A stretch of 64,000 nucleotides of DNA from NCBI RefSeq assembly GCF_003023845.1, contig NZ_PYFT01000001.1:6448001-6512000 (forward strand), given 5' to 3'. Within the stretch, counting starts at the first letter, position 1; each line of letters starts with the position of its first letter. A program made the position numbers and the translations under genes. The stretch is from Adhaeribacter arboris (GTDB lineage Bacteria > Bacteroidota > Bacteroidia > Cytophagales > Hymenobacteraceae). Shown here one piece after another: positions 42,106 through 52,030 of the stretch. Below the pieces are notes generated by a model that was not told the origin of the DNA, searched no databases, and saw nothing but the letters and a program-made list of their open reading frames with translations.

Positions 42106-42221
42106 AAGTTATAGTAACAGTAACCTTTGGTTACTATCTGTTTCTCTCATAAATTGCTACTATAAACTTTAAACACTGTTTTTGCTAGTAACTGCTAGTA
42201 ACTGGTATTCCCGGAAAAGTT

Positions 42222-42235
42222 CCTACGCGACCACT
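42222..42235 (+). repeat. attR core: 14-bp direct repeat of tRNA-Arg 3' end
   Basis: Exact copy of the attL core at 3564-3577, lying 142 bp after the integrase stop. Together the two copies define the element ends. Sequence to the right (from about 42236) is chromosomal. Confidence 0.85.
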
Positions 42236-42236
42236 T

Positions 42237-42270
42237 GAAAGCCCCTTAGCAGCATGCTGAGGGGCTTTTT
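42237..42270 (+). terminator. Hairpin after attR (former tRNA terminator)
   Basis: GCCCC...GGGGC hairpin with a T run, resembling the tRNA terminator at 3579-3612. Presumably the original downstream terminator of tRNA-Arg before insertion. Confidence 0.75.
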
Positions 42271-42441
42271 TGTTTTATTTGAAAATATTTCGGGCAATAA
42301 TTTCACGTAGTAAATTCATATATTTACCATTTTTTATAAGATCTAATAAGACTTTCAGCCATTCATCCGGTATTAAATCAGGAAGTATATGGATGGTTGA
42401 GCTTTAAACTTTTTTCGATAATTTATAAGAGGCACATTTAA

Positions 42442-43305
<864 letters not shown>

Positions 43306-43413
43306 GGGGATGGGTTTAATAATCCTTCAACCACATCTTATTTAATACGCGTTCCTGAATTTAAAATTTTTACCAAAAAATTGGTTTCCGAACTTTAATA
43401 CCCATTAAACTAC

Positions 43414-43935
43414 ATGAAAAAATCTTTAGTAAATATTTCCTTACTGGTAGCGGCTTGGCTAATGAGCTTTTCTGCCTTGGCCCAATCAGATTTCAGCAGT
43501 AAGTTGATCGGTTCCGGCGTAGTGGTGTCGGATATAGATAAGTCTTTAGACTTTTATGTAAACGGTATAGGCATGGTAAAAGCCTTTAACTTTACCATTA
43601 ATGCTGATTTTGGGAAACGTTCCGGCCTTTCGAACGGGGTTGCTACGGAAGTAACCGTGTTAAAATTGGAGAATAGCCCGGAGGCTAACGAGTGGAAACT
43701 AATGAGCTTCGGCAAAAAGGGCAGCCATCCCAAACAAAACTTTATTCAAGATGACACTGGGGTACAATACATTACCATTAATGTGAAAGCCTTAAAACCG
43801 GTAATAGAAAGATTAAAAGCCAAGCAGGTAAAGTTCCTGGGAAGTACACCCATCCTATTAGACCAGAAATCGCACTTTGTTCTGGTGCAAGATCCCGATG
43901 GAACATTCATTGAGTTAATAGGACCAATGGAGTAA
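43414..43935 (+). CDS. Exported VOC-family (glyoxalase-like) protein
   Basis: A 173-residue protein with a signal peptide (ending ALAQ) and a vicinal-oxygen-chelate fold: VVVSDIDKSLDFYVNGIGMVKAF at the start, and a second beta-alpha motif near the end with VLVQDPDGTFIELIGP. The C-terminal glutamate in FIELIGP fits a metal ligand. A periplasmic location is unusual but not rare in this phylum. The substrate is unknown. It lies 109 bp after the esterase and 93 bp before the GH43 gene on the same strand. Confidence 0.82.
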   Translation: MKKSLVNISLLVAAWLMSFSALAQSDFSSKLIGSGVVVSDIDKSLDFYVNGIGMVKAFNFTINADFGKRSGLSNGVATEVTVLKLENSPEANEWKLMSFGKKGSHPKQNFIQDDTGVQYITINVKALKPVIERLKAKQVKFLGSTPILLDQKSHFVLVQDPDGTFIELIGPME

Positions 43936-44028
43936 AAAAGTGGTTATAGGGTTATTTAGCCACTGTAATCGAATATAAAATATAACTTCTCAGTATTAAT
44001 TTATTTGGACGTGGCCTTTCCTATACGC

Positions 44029-45603
44029 ATGAACCAGAAATCATTACGACTTGGTTTTCTTACCCTTATTTACCTCTATCTGACATTTGCCACTCAAGGA
44101 CAAAGCGCTTGGAACCCGATTATTTTTGCCGATGTGCCCGATATTTCGATTATTCGGGTAGGAAGTGTGTATTACATGAGCAGTACCACCATGCACCTGA
44201 GTCCGGGGATACCCATCATGAAATCAACTGATCTGGTAAACTGGGGGCTGGTGAATTACGCATACGATACATTGGCGAGCAAGGATGAGCTGAATTTGGA
44301 AAACGGAAAAAGTACGTACGGTAAAGGTTCCTGGGCCAGTAGTTTACGCTTTCATAACGGCACTTACTATGTGTCTACATTTGCCCAAACTACGGGCAAA
44401 ACGCATATTTACTCCACCAAAAATTTGCAAAAAGGCCCTTGGAAAGCAGTTTCTTTTCCGCCCTCCTACCACGATAATTCTTTATTCTTCGATGATGACG
44501 ACCGGGTATACCTGATATATGGCGGTGGTAAGCTTAAAATGGTAGAATTAACGGCTGATGTTTCCGGTGTAAAACCAGGCACAACGGAACAAGTGATTAT
44601 AGAAAATGCCAGTGCTCCTTCGGGTAACGGCGGCCTCCCGGCTGAAGGTTCTCAGTTGTTTAAAGTTAAAGGCAAATACTACCTGTTTAACATTACCTGG
44701 CCCCAAGGCGGCATGCGCACGGTGGTCATTCATCGGGCAGATAAAATTACCGGACCCTACGAAGGCCACATTGGTTTGCAGGATATAGGAGTAGCGCAAG
44801 GCGGCTTAATAGATGATGCCAAAGGTAACTGGTACGCTTATTTGTTCCGCGATTACGGGGCGGTAGGGCGTATTCCGTACTTAGTGCCGGTGAAATGGGA
44901 AGACGGTTGGCCGATAATTGGGATTAATGGCAAGGTACCGGAAGCGCTTAACCTGCCAGCCAGTAAAGGATTAATTCCGGGCATTGTGGCCTCCGATGAA
45001 TTTACCCGGAAAGCGGGCGAACCAGCTTTGCCGTTGGTGTGGCAGTGGAATCATAACCCCAATAATAAACTTTGGTCGGTTAAGGAAAGACCAGGTTACC
45101 TGCGTCTGAAAACTGGAAGAATAGATACTTCCTTTGTATTTGCAAAAAATACCTTAACCCAACGCACCATCGGTCCGGTATCTTCGGGCAGTACCGCATT
45201 GGATGTTTCGAACCTGAAGGATGGTGACTTTGCCGGCTTGGCCTTATTGCAGAAAAATTATGGATTAGTGGGGGTTAAAGTAAATGGTACCAGCAAAGCT
45301 ATTGTAATGATTAATGCTAGCACCGGTAAACCCGTAGAAGCACAAAGCATTCCACTTACGCAAAAAATAATTTACTTCAAGGCGGAATGCAATTTCACCG
45401 ACAAAAAAGACGTAGCTAATTTCTTTTACAGCCTCGATGGTAAAACGTGGAAATCTATCGGAACCCAACTAAAAATGGCTTATACTATTCCCCACTTTAT
45501 GGGTTACCGGTTTGGGTTGTTTACCTATGCTACCAAAGTTACGGGCGGATACGCTGATTTCGATTTCTTCCATATTGAGGAAAAAATTTCCACCAAAAAT
45601 TAA
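44029..45603 (+). CDS. Glycoside hydrolase family 43 (beta-xylosidase/arabinofuranosidase-type)
   Basis: I use the ATG at 44029 (MNQKSLRLGFLTLIYLYLTFATQGQ), 524 residues, because the TTG 24 bp upstream would put extra residues before the signal peptide. The five-bladed propeller starts NPIIFADVPDISIIRVGSVYYMSSTTM (catalytic aspartate in the DVPD stretch) and continues with PAEGSQLFKVKGKYYLF, containing the likely general-acid glutamate. The C-terminal 200 residues form a concanavalin-like beta-sandwich. Exported to the periplasm or outer membrane. The likely substrate is a xylan or arabinoxylan side chain; exact linkage not determinable. Confidence 0.88.
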   Translation: MNQKSLRLGFLTLIYLYLTFATQGQSAWNPIIFADVPDISIIRVGSVYYMSSTTMHLSPGIPIMKSTDLVNWGLVNYAYDTLASKDELNLENGKSTYGKGSWASSLRFHNGTYYVSTFAQTTGKTHIYSTKNLQKGPWKAVSFPPSYHDNSLFFDDDDRVYLIYGGGKLKMVELTADVSGVKPGTTEQVIIENASAPSGNGGLPAEGSQLFKVKGKYYLFNITWPQGGMRTVVIHRADKITGPYEGHIGLQDIGVAQGGLIDDAKGNWYAYLFRDYGAVGRIPYLVPVKWEDGWPIIGINGKVPEALNLPASKGLIPGIVASDEFTRKAGEPALPLVWQWNHNPNNKLWSVKERPGYLRLKTGRIDTSFVFAKNTLTQRTIGPVSSGSTALDVSNLKDGDFAGLALLQKNYGLVGVKVNGTSKAIVMINASTGKPVEAQSIPLTQKIIYFKAECNFTDKKDVANFFYSLDGKTWKSIGTQLKMAYTIPHFMGYRFGLFTYATKVTGGYADFDFFHIEEKISTKN

Positions 45604-46291
45604 CTACTCGTTTAAAGGAAGCAAAATAAAACTGGTAATCTGTTCCTGAATAATACTTTGGAATGAGCAATTAGTGCGTCAACTTTTACCTCAAGCATGC
45701 CCAATTAAAACTCCATAAAACATATAATTCTACCTTTTCCGAAATAAACTTGGGCGATATTTAAGCCAGTTTTTATAAGGGTAAATGGCAATTAAGAGCT
45801 TTAATACTTGTAAACGCAACGTTGGTTTTAAAGTCAGACAATTACCTTCAAGTGGCCAAAAAATTTAAATATCTAAAATTTTTTTGTTTTCTCAATATTA
45901 ACTGTACTTTACACACTTGTTAAAATTTTATTCGGTAGAACTAAAATTTTTTGCTTTTTTTATAATTGTTGTTTTTACACTTTAAATAAAGTGGTTTCTT
46001 TTTAAAGTTTGTACAAACAAATGTAATCCTTTAAATCATGTTCCCATCCATGTTCTTAAACAATGCAGAGATGTAGGATAAGGGTAGTTTAATAATGAAA
46101 ATGGTCTAGGATTTAAAATTAGAGGTTTCACATGTACAATTCCTAATAGGATAGATAGCATCTGTTTTTAGAAGAAAGAGAACAGGAAAACTGATAAATT
46201 CCTTCGATGGTGTAAATGAAATATTGAAAAAATATCGGGGTAAACTAAATTTTAAAATTGATCGCTACCTAAATACTTTACGTGTATTCCT
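45604..46291. other. Gene-free stretch of about 690 bp
   Basis: AT-rich spacer between the GH43 and GH95 genes. I see no convincing gene, RNA, long repeat or terminator. It presumably includes a promoter for the GH95 gene. Confidence 0.5.
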
Positions 46292-48763
46292 ATGAGAAGC
46301 ATACTATTGTTTTTTTTACTTTTAAGTACCTTCGTCGGCTTTTCCCAAACTAAAACCGGTTTAAAGCTGTGGTACAAAACCCCGTCGGGCACTACCTGGG
46401 AAAATGCCTTACCCATTGGCAATGGCCGGCTGGGCGCCATGGTTTACGGGAATGTAGAGCAAGAAATTATTCAGCTAAACGAGCATACCGTTTGGAGCGG
46501 CAGTCCCAACCGGAACGATAACCCGATGCCGCTGGATTCTTTAGCCAGAATTCGCCAATTAATTTTTGCCGGCAAACAAAAAGAAGCCGAAAAAATAGCC
46601 AACCAGGCTATTATCACCAAAAAGTCGCACGGGCAAATGTTTCAGCCGGTGGGTAATCTGCAGCTTACCTTCAGCGGTCACGAGAACTATTCTAATTATT
46701 ACCGGGAACTGGATATTGAAAAAGCGGTTACGAAAACTAGCTACACGGCCAATGGCGTAACCTATACCCGCGAAGCCTTAGCTTCTTTCCCGGACCGGGT
46801 AGTGGTGATGCGCTTAACGGCCAGTAAACCAGGTAGTCTTTCTTTTAACACATCCTTTACCAAGCCCTTACCCAAAACCGTCGTACAGACCACCGCTGCC
46901 AAGGAGCTAACCACTGCCGGTACCACCTCGGACCAGGACGGGGTAAAAGGAATGGTAAATTTTAAAGGCATTGCCCGGATTAAACTGGATGGGGGCGCCC
47001 TTACCACCAACGATACTTCGCTGATTATTAAAAATGCCAACACCGCTACCATATACATTTCCATTGCCACCAACTTTAACAATTACCACGATATCAGCGG
47101 CGACGCTAACAAACGGGCAGCCGATTATTTAAATAAAGCTTACCCGAAATCTTACGCGGCTATTTTACCGGCGCACGTTGCCGCCTACCAGAAATACTTT
47201 AACCGGGTAAAGCTGGACCTGGGTAGTACCGAATCCGCCAATTTGCCCACCGACGAACGGTTAAAACAATTTGCTACCGTGAATGACCCGCAGATGGTAA
47301 CCTTATATTATCAGTTTGGCCGGTACTTGTTAATTTCTTCGTCGCAGCCGGGTGGGCAGGCGGCTAACCTGCAGGGCATCTGGAACAATAAAGTGCGGCC
47401 TCCTTGGGATAGTAAATACACCATTAACATTAACGCCCAAATGAATTACTGGCCCGCCGAAAAAACCAACTTGGCGGAGTTGCACGAACCCTTTCTGCAA
47501 TTGGTAAAAGATTTAGCCGTTACGGGCCGGCAAACGGCCAAAGAAATGTACGGGGCCCGCGGCTGGGCCGCGCACCACAACACCGATATCTGGCGGTTTA
47601 CCGGAGCCATTGACGGCGCTACCTGGGGCATCTGGAACGGCGCCGGCGGCTGGACCAGCCAGCATTTGTGGGAACATTATTTATACAGCGGCGATAAAGC
47701 TTTTCTGGCCTCGGTGTACCCGGTTTTAAAAGAAGCTTCTACTTTTTACGTGGATTTCTTAGTCGAGCATCCTACTAAAAAGTGGCTGGTTATCAACCCC
47801 GATATGTCGCCGGAAAATGCCCCAGCGGCCCACCAGAACTCCTCCCTGGACGCGGGTACTACCATGACCAACCAGATTGTGTTTGACATATTCAGCACCA
47901 CTATAAAAGCGGCCGAAATTTTAAAAAAAGATGTTGCTTTCGCCGATACCTTAAAACAAATGCGGAAACGTTTGCCCCCGATGCAAGTTGGGAAGCACGG
48001 CCAGTTACAGGAATGGCTCGACGATATTGATGACCCGCAGGATAAGCACCGGCATATTTCGCACCTTTACGGTTTATACCCTTCTAACCAGATTTCGCCG
48101 TACCGTACCCCTCAGTTATACAGTGCCGCTAAAACCACATTAACGCACCGCGGCGATGTGTCTACGGGCTGGAGTATGGGCTGGAAAGTAAACTGGTGGG
48201 CCCGATTACTGGATGGGAACCACGCGTATAAATTAATTCAGGCGCAGCTATCACCGGTAAAAATAAGTGAAAGACAGTTTGGAGAAGGTGGCGGTACTTA
48301 TAATAATTTATTTGACGCTCACCCGCCCTTCCAGATCGACGGCAATTTTGGCTGTACTTCCGGCATTACCGAAATGCTGCTGCAAAGTGCCAACGGCGAA
48401 GTGCACTTAATTCCGGCCCTACCGGATGTATGGCAGGCTAGTGGCAGCATCAGCGGTTTGCGGGCCATTGGCGGTTTCGAAATTGAAAGCCTGCAATGGA
48501 AAAATGGCCAAGTGGTAAAAGCAGTGGTTAAATCTAAACTGGGCGGAAATCTGCGGTTGCGGGTGCCCAATGCGCTTGCATTAGCCGGTGGCACCTTGAA
48601 AAAAGCTACTGGTACCAATCCTAATTCTTTTTACTCCGTGGAGGAAACACCTGCCGCCTTACTAGCTACCCAAGCCACCATCACTCCGGTGAATTTAAAA
48701 GAAACGTTGCTGTACGATGTGCCCACACAGGCCGGTAAAACTTACACGTTAACCGCGCAATAA
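46292..48763 (+). CDS. Glycoside hydrolase family 95 (alpha-L-fucosidase-type)
   Basis: An 823-residue exported enzyme with a signal peptide ending GFSQ. The N-terminal sandwich has WYKTPSGTTWENALPIGNGRLGAMVYG and LNEHTVWSGSPNRNDNP. The catalytic (alpha/alpha)6 barrel has INAQMNYWPAEKTNLAELHEPF, ENAPAAHQNSSLDAGTTMTNQ, and DGNFGCTSGITEMLLQS near the C-terminus. These are diagnostic of GH95. Family members remove alpha-L-fucose or alpha-L-galactose residues from plant polysaccharide side chains (for example xyloglucan). Fits a xylan or hemicellulose cluster. Confidence 0.93.
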   Translation: MRSILLFFLLLSTFVGFSQTKTGLKLWYKTPSGTTWENALPIGNGRLGAMVYGNVEQEIIQLNEHTVWSGSPNRNDNPMPLDSLARIRQLIFAGKQKEAEKIANQAIITKKSHGQMFQPVGNLQLTFSGHENYSNYYRELDIEKAVTKTSYTANGVTYTREALASFPDRVVVMRLTASKPGSLSFNTSFTKPLPKTVVQTTAAKELTTAGTTSDQDGVKGMVNFKGIARIKLDGGALTTNDTSLIIKNANTATIYISIATNFNNYHDISGDANKRAADYLNKAYPKSYAAILPAHVAAYQKYFNRVKLDLGSTESANLPTDERLKQFATVNDPQMVTLYYQFGRYLLISSSQPGGQAANLQGIWNNKVRPPWDSKYTININAQMNYWPAEKTNLAELHEPFLQLVKDLAVTGRQTAKEMYGARGWAAHHNTDIWRFTGAIDGATWGIWNGAGGWTSQHLWEHYLYSGDKAFLASVYPVLKEASTFYVDFLVEHPTKKWLVINPDMSPENAPAAHQNSSLDAGTTMTNQIVFDIFSTTIKAAEILKKDVAFADTLKQMRKRLPPMQVGKHGQLQEWLDDIDDPQDKHRHISHLYGLYPSNQISPYRTPQLYSAAKTTLTHRGDVSTGWSMGWKVNWWARLLDGNHAYKLIQAQLSPVKISERQFGEGGGTYNNLFDAHPPFQIDGNFGCTSGITEMLLQSANGEVHLIPALPDVWQASGSISGLRAIGGFEIESLQWKNGQVVKAVVKSKLGGNLRLRVPNALALAGGTLKKATGTNPNSFYSVEETPAALLATQATITPVNLKETLLYDVPTQAGKTYTLTAQ

Positions 48764-48804
48764 AGCCTTTTTTTTTAAAAAAAGATACTGGCTTTCCGGT
48801 GCCC

Positions 48805-48839
48805 CCATAATTAATTGCCATTATGACAATTAATTATGG
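48805..48839. repeat. 13-bp perfect inverted repeat
   Basis: CCATAATTAATTG (48805-48817) and its complement (48827-48839) with a 9-base loop, in the spacer between the GH95 and the second GH43 gene. No T run follows, so it is more likely an operator or small hairpin than a terminator. Confidence 0.55.
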
Positions 48840-48899
48840 AGTACTTTATTGTATTTTTTACAATTACTCTTTACATTGCTTGATAGCTTCATGTAAATA

Positions 48900-50645
48900 A
48901 TGAAAAATCACAGGTTTAATTTTGCTTTTTTGCTCAAGCCCTATTTAGGCGTATTTCTGGTTACTATTTGCTACGCTTCTTCCGCTTTCGCGCAAGGCAC
49001 CAAAAAGAGCGCCAAAGATGCTCCGGTTTTCTCGCAGTTTTCTTATAAAGGCGCCGACGCTATTTACCAGAACAATCCGCTGCAGCCCGACGAGTTTTAT
49101 ACTCCTATTCTGCAAGGCTGTTATCCCGATCCCAGCATTGTGCGGAAAGGAAAAGATTATTACCTGGTAAATTCTTCTTTCGCCATGTTTCCGGGCGTGC
49201 CCATTTTCCATTCCCAAGACCTGGTAAACTGGAAACAAATTGGCCATGTCCTAGACCGGACTACGCAGTTAAAAGTAGAAACCTCGGGTATTTCGGCCGG
49301 CGTGTACGCGCCTGATATCAAATACAACAAGAACAACGATACTTTTTACATGATCACTACCCAGTTTTCCGGAGGGATGGGGAACATCGTGGTAAAAACT
49401 AAAGACCCGGCAAAAGGCTGGAGCGACCCGGTGAAACAGCAATTTAACGGCATTGACCCCTCGCTGTTTTTCGAGGATAACGGAAAAGCCTACGTGGTAC
49501 ACAACGATGCGCCGCCCAAAGGTACCGAACAGTACGAGGGCCACCGGGTAATTAAAATCTGGGAGTACGATGTGCAAAAAGACCAGGTAGTAGCCGGCAC
49601 CGACAGAATTATTGTGAATGGCGGTACCGATATTACCCAAAAACCCATCTGGATTGAAGCGCCGCATATTTACAAAAAGAACAACCGCTACTATTTAATG
49701 TGCGCCCAGGGCGGTACCGGCGATAACCACACCGAAGTAATTTTTTCCAGTGACAACGTAATGGGGCCTTATATACCCGCTAAAAACAACCCGATTCTCA
49801 CCCAACGGTATTTTCCGAAGAACCGGCCGAACAAAATGGACTGGACCGGCCACGCCGATTTAACGGAAGGTCCAGACGGGAAGTATTACGCCGTATTTTT
49901 AGGTATCCGGCCTAACGAAAAAGACCGCGTAAACGCCGGCCGAGAAACCTTTATACTGCCCGTAGACTGGAGCGGCGAGTTTCCGGTATTCGAAAACGGT
50001 TTGGTGCCTTTAAAACCGAAATTAAAAGTACCGGCCGGGATAAAAAACCAAACCGGGCAAAACGGTTTCTTCCCGAACGGTAACTTTACCTTCACCGACA
50101 ACTTTACCGCTAAAACCCTGGATTACCGCTGGATTGGCATGCGCGGCCCGCGCGAAGAGTTTATTAGCACCGGCCAAACCGGCTTGCAAATCACGCCTTT
50201 TGCTAAAAGCGTTAAAGAAGTAGCCCCTATTTCGGCGTTGTGGTACCGGCAGCAACATAACAATTTCGAAACCACGGTAACTTTAAAATACGCGCCCAAA
50301 TCCGAAAAAGATTTGGCCGGACTGGCTTGTTACCAAAGCGAAAAATTTAATTACGTGTTAGGTCTTACTAAAAAGGGCAACGAAAACTACCTGGTGCTGG
50401 CCCGCACCGAAAAAGGCAACACCACCATGCTGGCCAGCGAAAAAGTGGATGTTCGGAAACCCATTCAGTTACAGGTATTGGCGCAGGGCGATGATTATCA
50501 GTTTGGTTACAGCACGGATAGCCAAACTTTTAAAAATATCGGCGGTACCGTTTCCGGGGATATTCTTTCCACCAATGTAGCCGGTGGGTTTACCGGGTCA
50601 TTGATTGGTTTGTACGCCACCTCTGCTAACGATATTCAGCCATAA
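48900..50645 (+). CDS. Glycoside hydrolase family 43
   Basis: A 581-residue secreted enzyme with signal peptide ending AFAQ. The catalytic triad positions of GH43 can be seen: YPDPSIVRKGKDYYLV (nucleophile-side aspartate), GIDPSLFFEDNGKAYVVH, and IEAPHIYKKNNRYYL (general-acid glutamate). A C-terminal beta-sandwich follows, as in beta-xylosidases of subfamilies with a C-terminal domain. Transcribed in the same direction as the neighbouring CE1-like esterase genes, which it precedes by only 28 bp. The substrate is likely a xylan oligosaccharide. Confidence 0.92.
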   Translation: MKNHRFNFAFLLKPYLGVFLVTICYASSAFAQGTKKSAKDAPVFSQFSYKGADAIYQNNPLQPDEFYTPILQGCYPDPSIVRKGKDYYLVNSSFAMFPGVPIFHSQDLVNWKQIGHVLDRTTQLKVETSGISAGVYAPDIKYNKNNDTFYMITTQFSGGMGNIVVKTKDPAKGWSDPVKQQFNGIDPSLFFEDNGKAYVVHNDAPPKGTEQYEGHRVIKIWEYDVQKDQVVAGTDRIIVNGGTDITQKPIWIEAPHIYKKNNRYYLMCAQGGTGDNHTEVIFSSDNVMGPYIPAKNNPILTQRYFPKNRPNKMDWTGHADLTEGPDGKYYAVFLGIRPNEKDRVNAGRETFILPVDWSGEFPVFENGLVPLKPKLKVPAGIKNQTGQNGFFPNGNFTFTDNFTAKTLDYRWIGMRGPREEFISTGQTGLQITPFAKSVKEVAPISALWYRQQHNNFETTVTLKYAPKSEKDLAGLACYQSEKFNYVLGLTKKGNENYLVLARTEKGNTTMLASEKVDVRKPIQLQVLAQGDDYQFGYSTDSQTFKNIGGTVSGDILSTNVAGGFTGSLIGLYATSANDIQP

Positions 50646-50673
50646 TACATCATCCACTCCTAAACTATAACCC

Positions 50674-51915
50674 ATGAAAATTAAAATTTTAGCAAGCTTA
50701 GCGGTTGCTGCCTTCACCAGTAGTTTGGCGCTGGCGCAAGACCAGGCCGCCGTAAAAGACGATTTTAAACCGTCTGCTTTTAACCAGCCCTTTCAGGAAT
50801 ATCCCCAGGTAAACTCCCAGGGGTATGTCCGTTTCCGGATAGTAGCGCCCCAGGCCGACAGCGTGCGTGTAACCCTGGGCTTGGGCGGTCGGGGCGGGAC
50901 CCGATTAACCAAAGGCGCGGATGGGGCCTTTACCGGAACCACCGCCGGTCCGATGGATGAAGGCTTTCACTACTACCACTTAGTCGTGGATGGCGGCATT
51001 TATAATGATCCTGGCACCGGCAACTTTTATGGCTCGCAACGTTGGGAAAGCGGTGTGGAAATACCAGCCAAAGATCAGGACTTTTATGCCTTGAAAGATG
51101 TGCCACACGGCCATGTGCACCAAGTACTATTTCCTTCCAAAAGCACGAAAACTTCCCGGGTTGCTAATGTGTATACGCCGCCGGGGTACGAAAAAGGCAA
51201 TACCAAATATCCGGTATTATACCTGCAACACGGGTGGGGTGAAAATGAAACATCCTGGGCGATTCAAGGCAAGACGAATCTGATTATGGACAACATGATT
51301 GCCGAAGGCCGCATAAAACCATTTATCGTGGTGATGACCTATGGCATGACGAATACCGGTGGTAGACCAGGACCACCACGTCCGGCGGCCAATGCCACGG
51401 CGGCGGGTACCACTCCGCCGGCAGCTGGTGCTGCTCCGGCTCCACGTCCTGGTATGGGCGCACCTGGTGTAGTGCCCAATGGCGTAACAGCCGGCGAACC
51501 TACGGGTGTGGCCGCTTTTCAGACAGTTTTACTAGATGAGTTAATACCTTACGTGGATTCTCATTTCCGCACTATCGCGAACCGCGACAATCGGGCCATG
51601 GCTGGTCTTTCCATGGGCGGGTTCGAAACCCACACAATCACTTTAAATAAACCAGAAGTTTTTGGTTACTGGGGATTAATGAGTGGGGGTAACTATAAGC
51701 CGGATGAGCTACAAGGCAAAATGAAACCGAAGCTTTTGTTTATTACTTACGGTAGCAAAGAAACCCGCGGAGCCGAAGCACTGCCCCAAGTGGAAGCGGA
51801 TTTAAAAGCGGCCAGCTACAAAGTAAGCACTTATGTTTCTCCGGGAACCGCGCACGAGTTTCAAACCTGGCGCCGTAGCCTTTACCAAATGGCTCCGCTG
51901 CTATTTAACAAATAA
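50674..51915 (+). CDS. CE1-like secreted esterase with N-terminal immunoglobulin-type domain
   Basis: A 413-residue protein. The signal peptide ends LALAQ. Residues about 35-145 form the E-set/CBM48-like domain often found before feruloyl- and acetyl-xylan esterases. The alpha/beta-hydrolase domain follows, with the nucleophile S313 in GLSMGG and a C-terminal histidine in TAHEFQTW. An unusual proline/alanine/glycine-rich insertion occupies residues about 226-275 inside the hydrolase domain. It starts 28 bp after the GH43 gene and probably shares its transcript. Acts on ester bonds of xylan side chains, by inference. Confidence 0.88.
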   Translation: MKIKILASLAVAAFTSSLALAQDQAAVKDDFKPSAFNQPFQEYPQVNSQGYVRFRIVAPQADSVRVTLGLGGRGGTRLTKGADGAFTGTTAGPMDEGFHYYHLVVDGGIYNDPGTGNFYGSQRWESGVEIPAKDQDFYALKDVPHGHVHQVLFPSKSTKTSRVANVYTPPGYEKGNTKYPVLYLQHGWGENETSWAIQGKTNLIMDNMIAEGRIKPFIVVMTYGMTNTGGRPGPPRPAANATAAGTTPPAAGAAPAPRPGMGAPGVVPNGVTAGEPTGVAAFQTVLLDELIPYVDSHFRTIANRDNRAMAGLSMGGFETHTITLNKPEVFGYWGLMSGGNYKPDELQGKMKPKLLFITYGSKETRGAEALPQVEADLKAASYKVSTYVSPGTAHEFQTWRRSLYQMAPLLFNK

Positions 51916-52030
51916 TTAAACCTGAAGCCAACCTTCATCAAGCAAGTGCTTTGTCTATTATATTTTCAATGACAATACCTGTCACCATTTTGGCTCTTTT
52001 AAATTTTTGTGTTTACTACCTTGTAACATC

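Larger units (their letters stand above)
3564..42235. mobile_element. Integrated element of about 38.7 kb at tRNA-Arg
   Basis: Bounded by the 14-bp tRNA-Arg repeats, with a tyrosine integrase ending 142 bp before attR and paired GGGTGCAG motifs just inside each end. The right third carries a repressor, divergent HTH genes, a primase-helicase with an adjacent iteron array, serine recombinases and antirepressors. The left two thirds carry an AT-rich methyltransferase gene pair, an IS1182-family insertion and host-like cargo genes. I see no phage structural, terminase, relaxase or type IV secretion gene. It could be a satellite-like island, a mobilizable element lacking its relaxase, or a composite of several insertions. 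The boundaries are well supported; the class is inference. Confidence 0.8.

Noticed and set aside
44005-44028. TTG start for the GH43 gene
   Set aside because: The ATG at 44029 gives a clean signal peptide; the extra residues add nothing recognisable.
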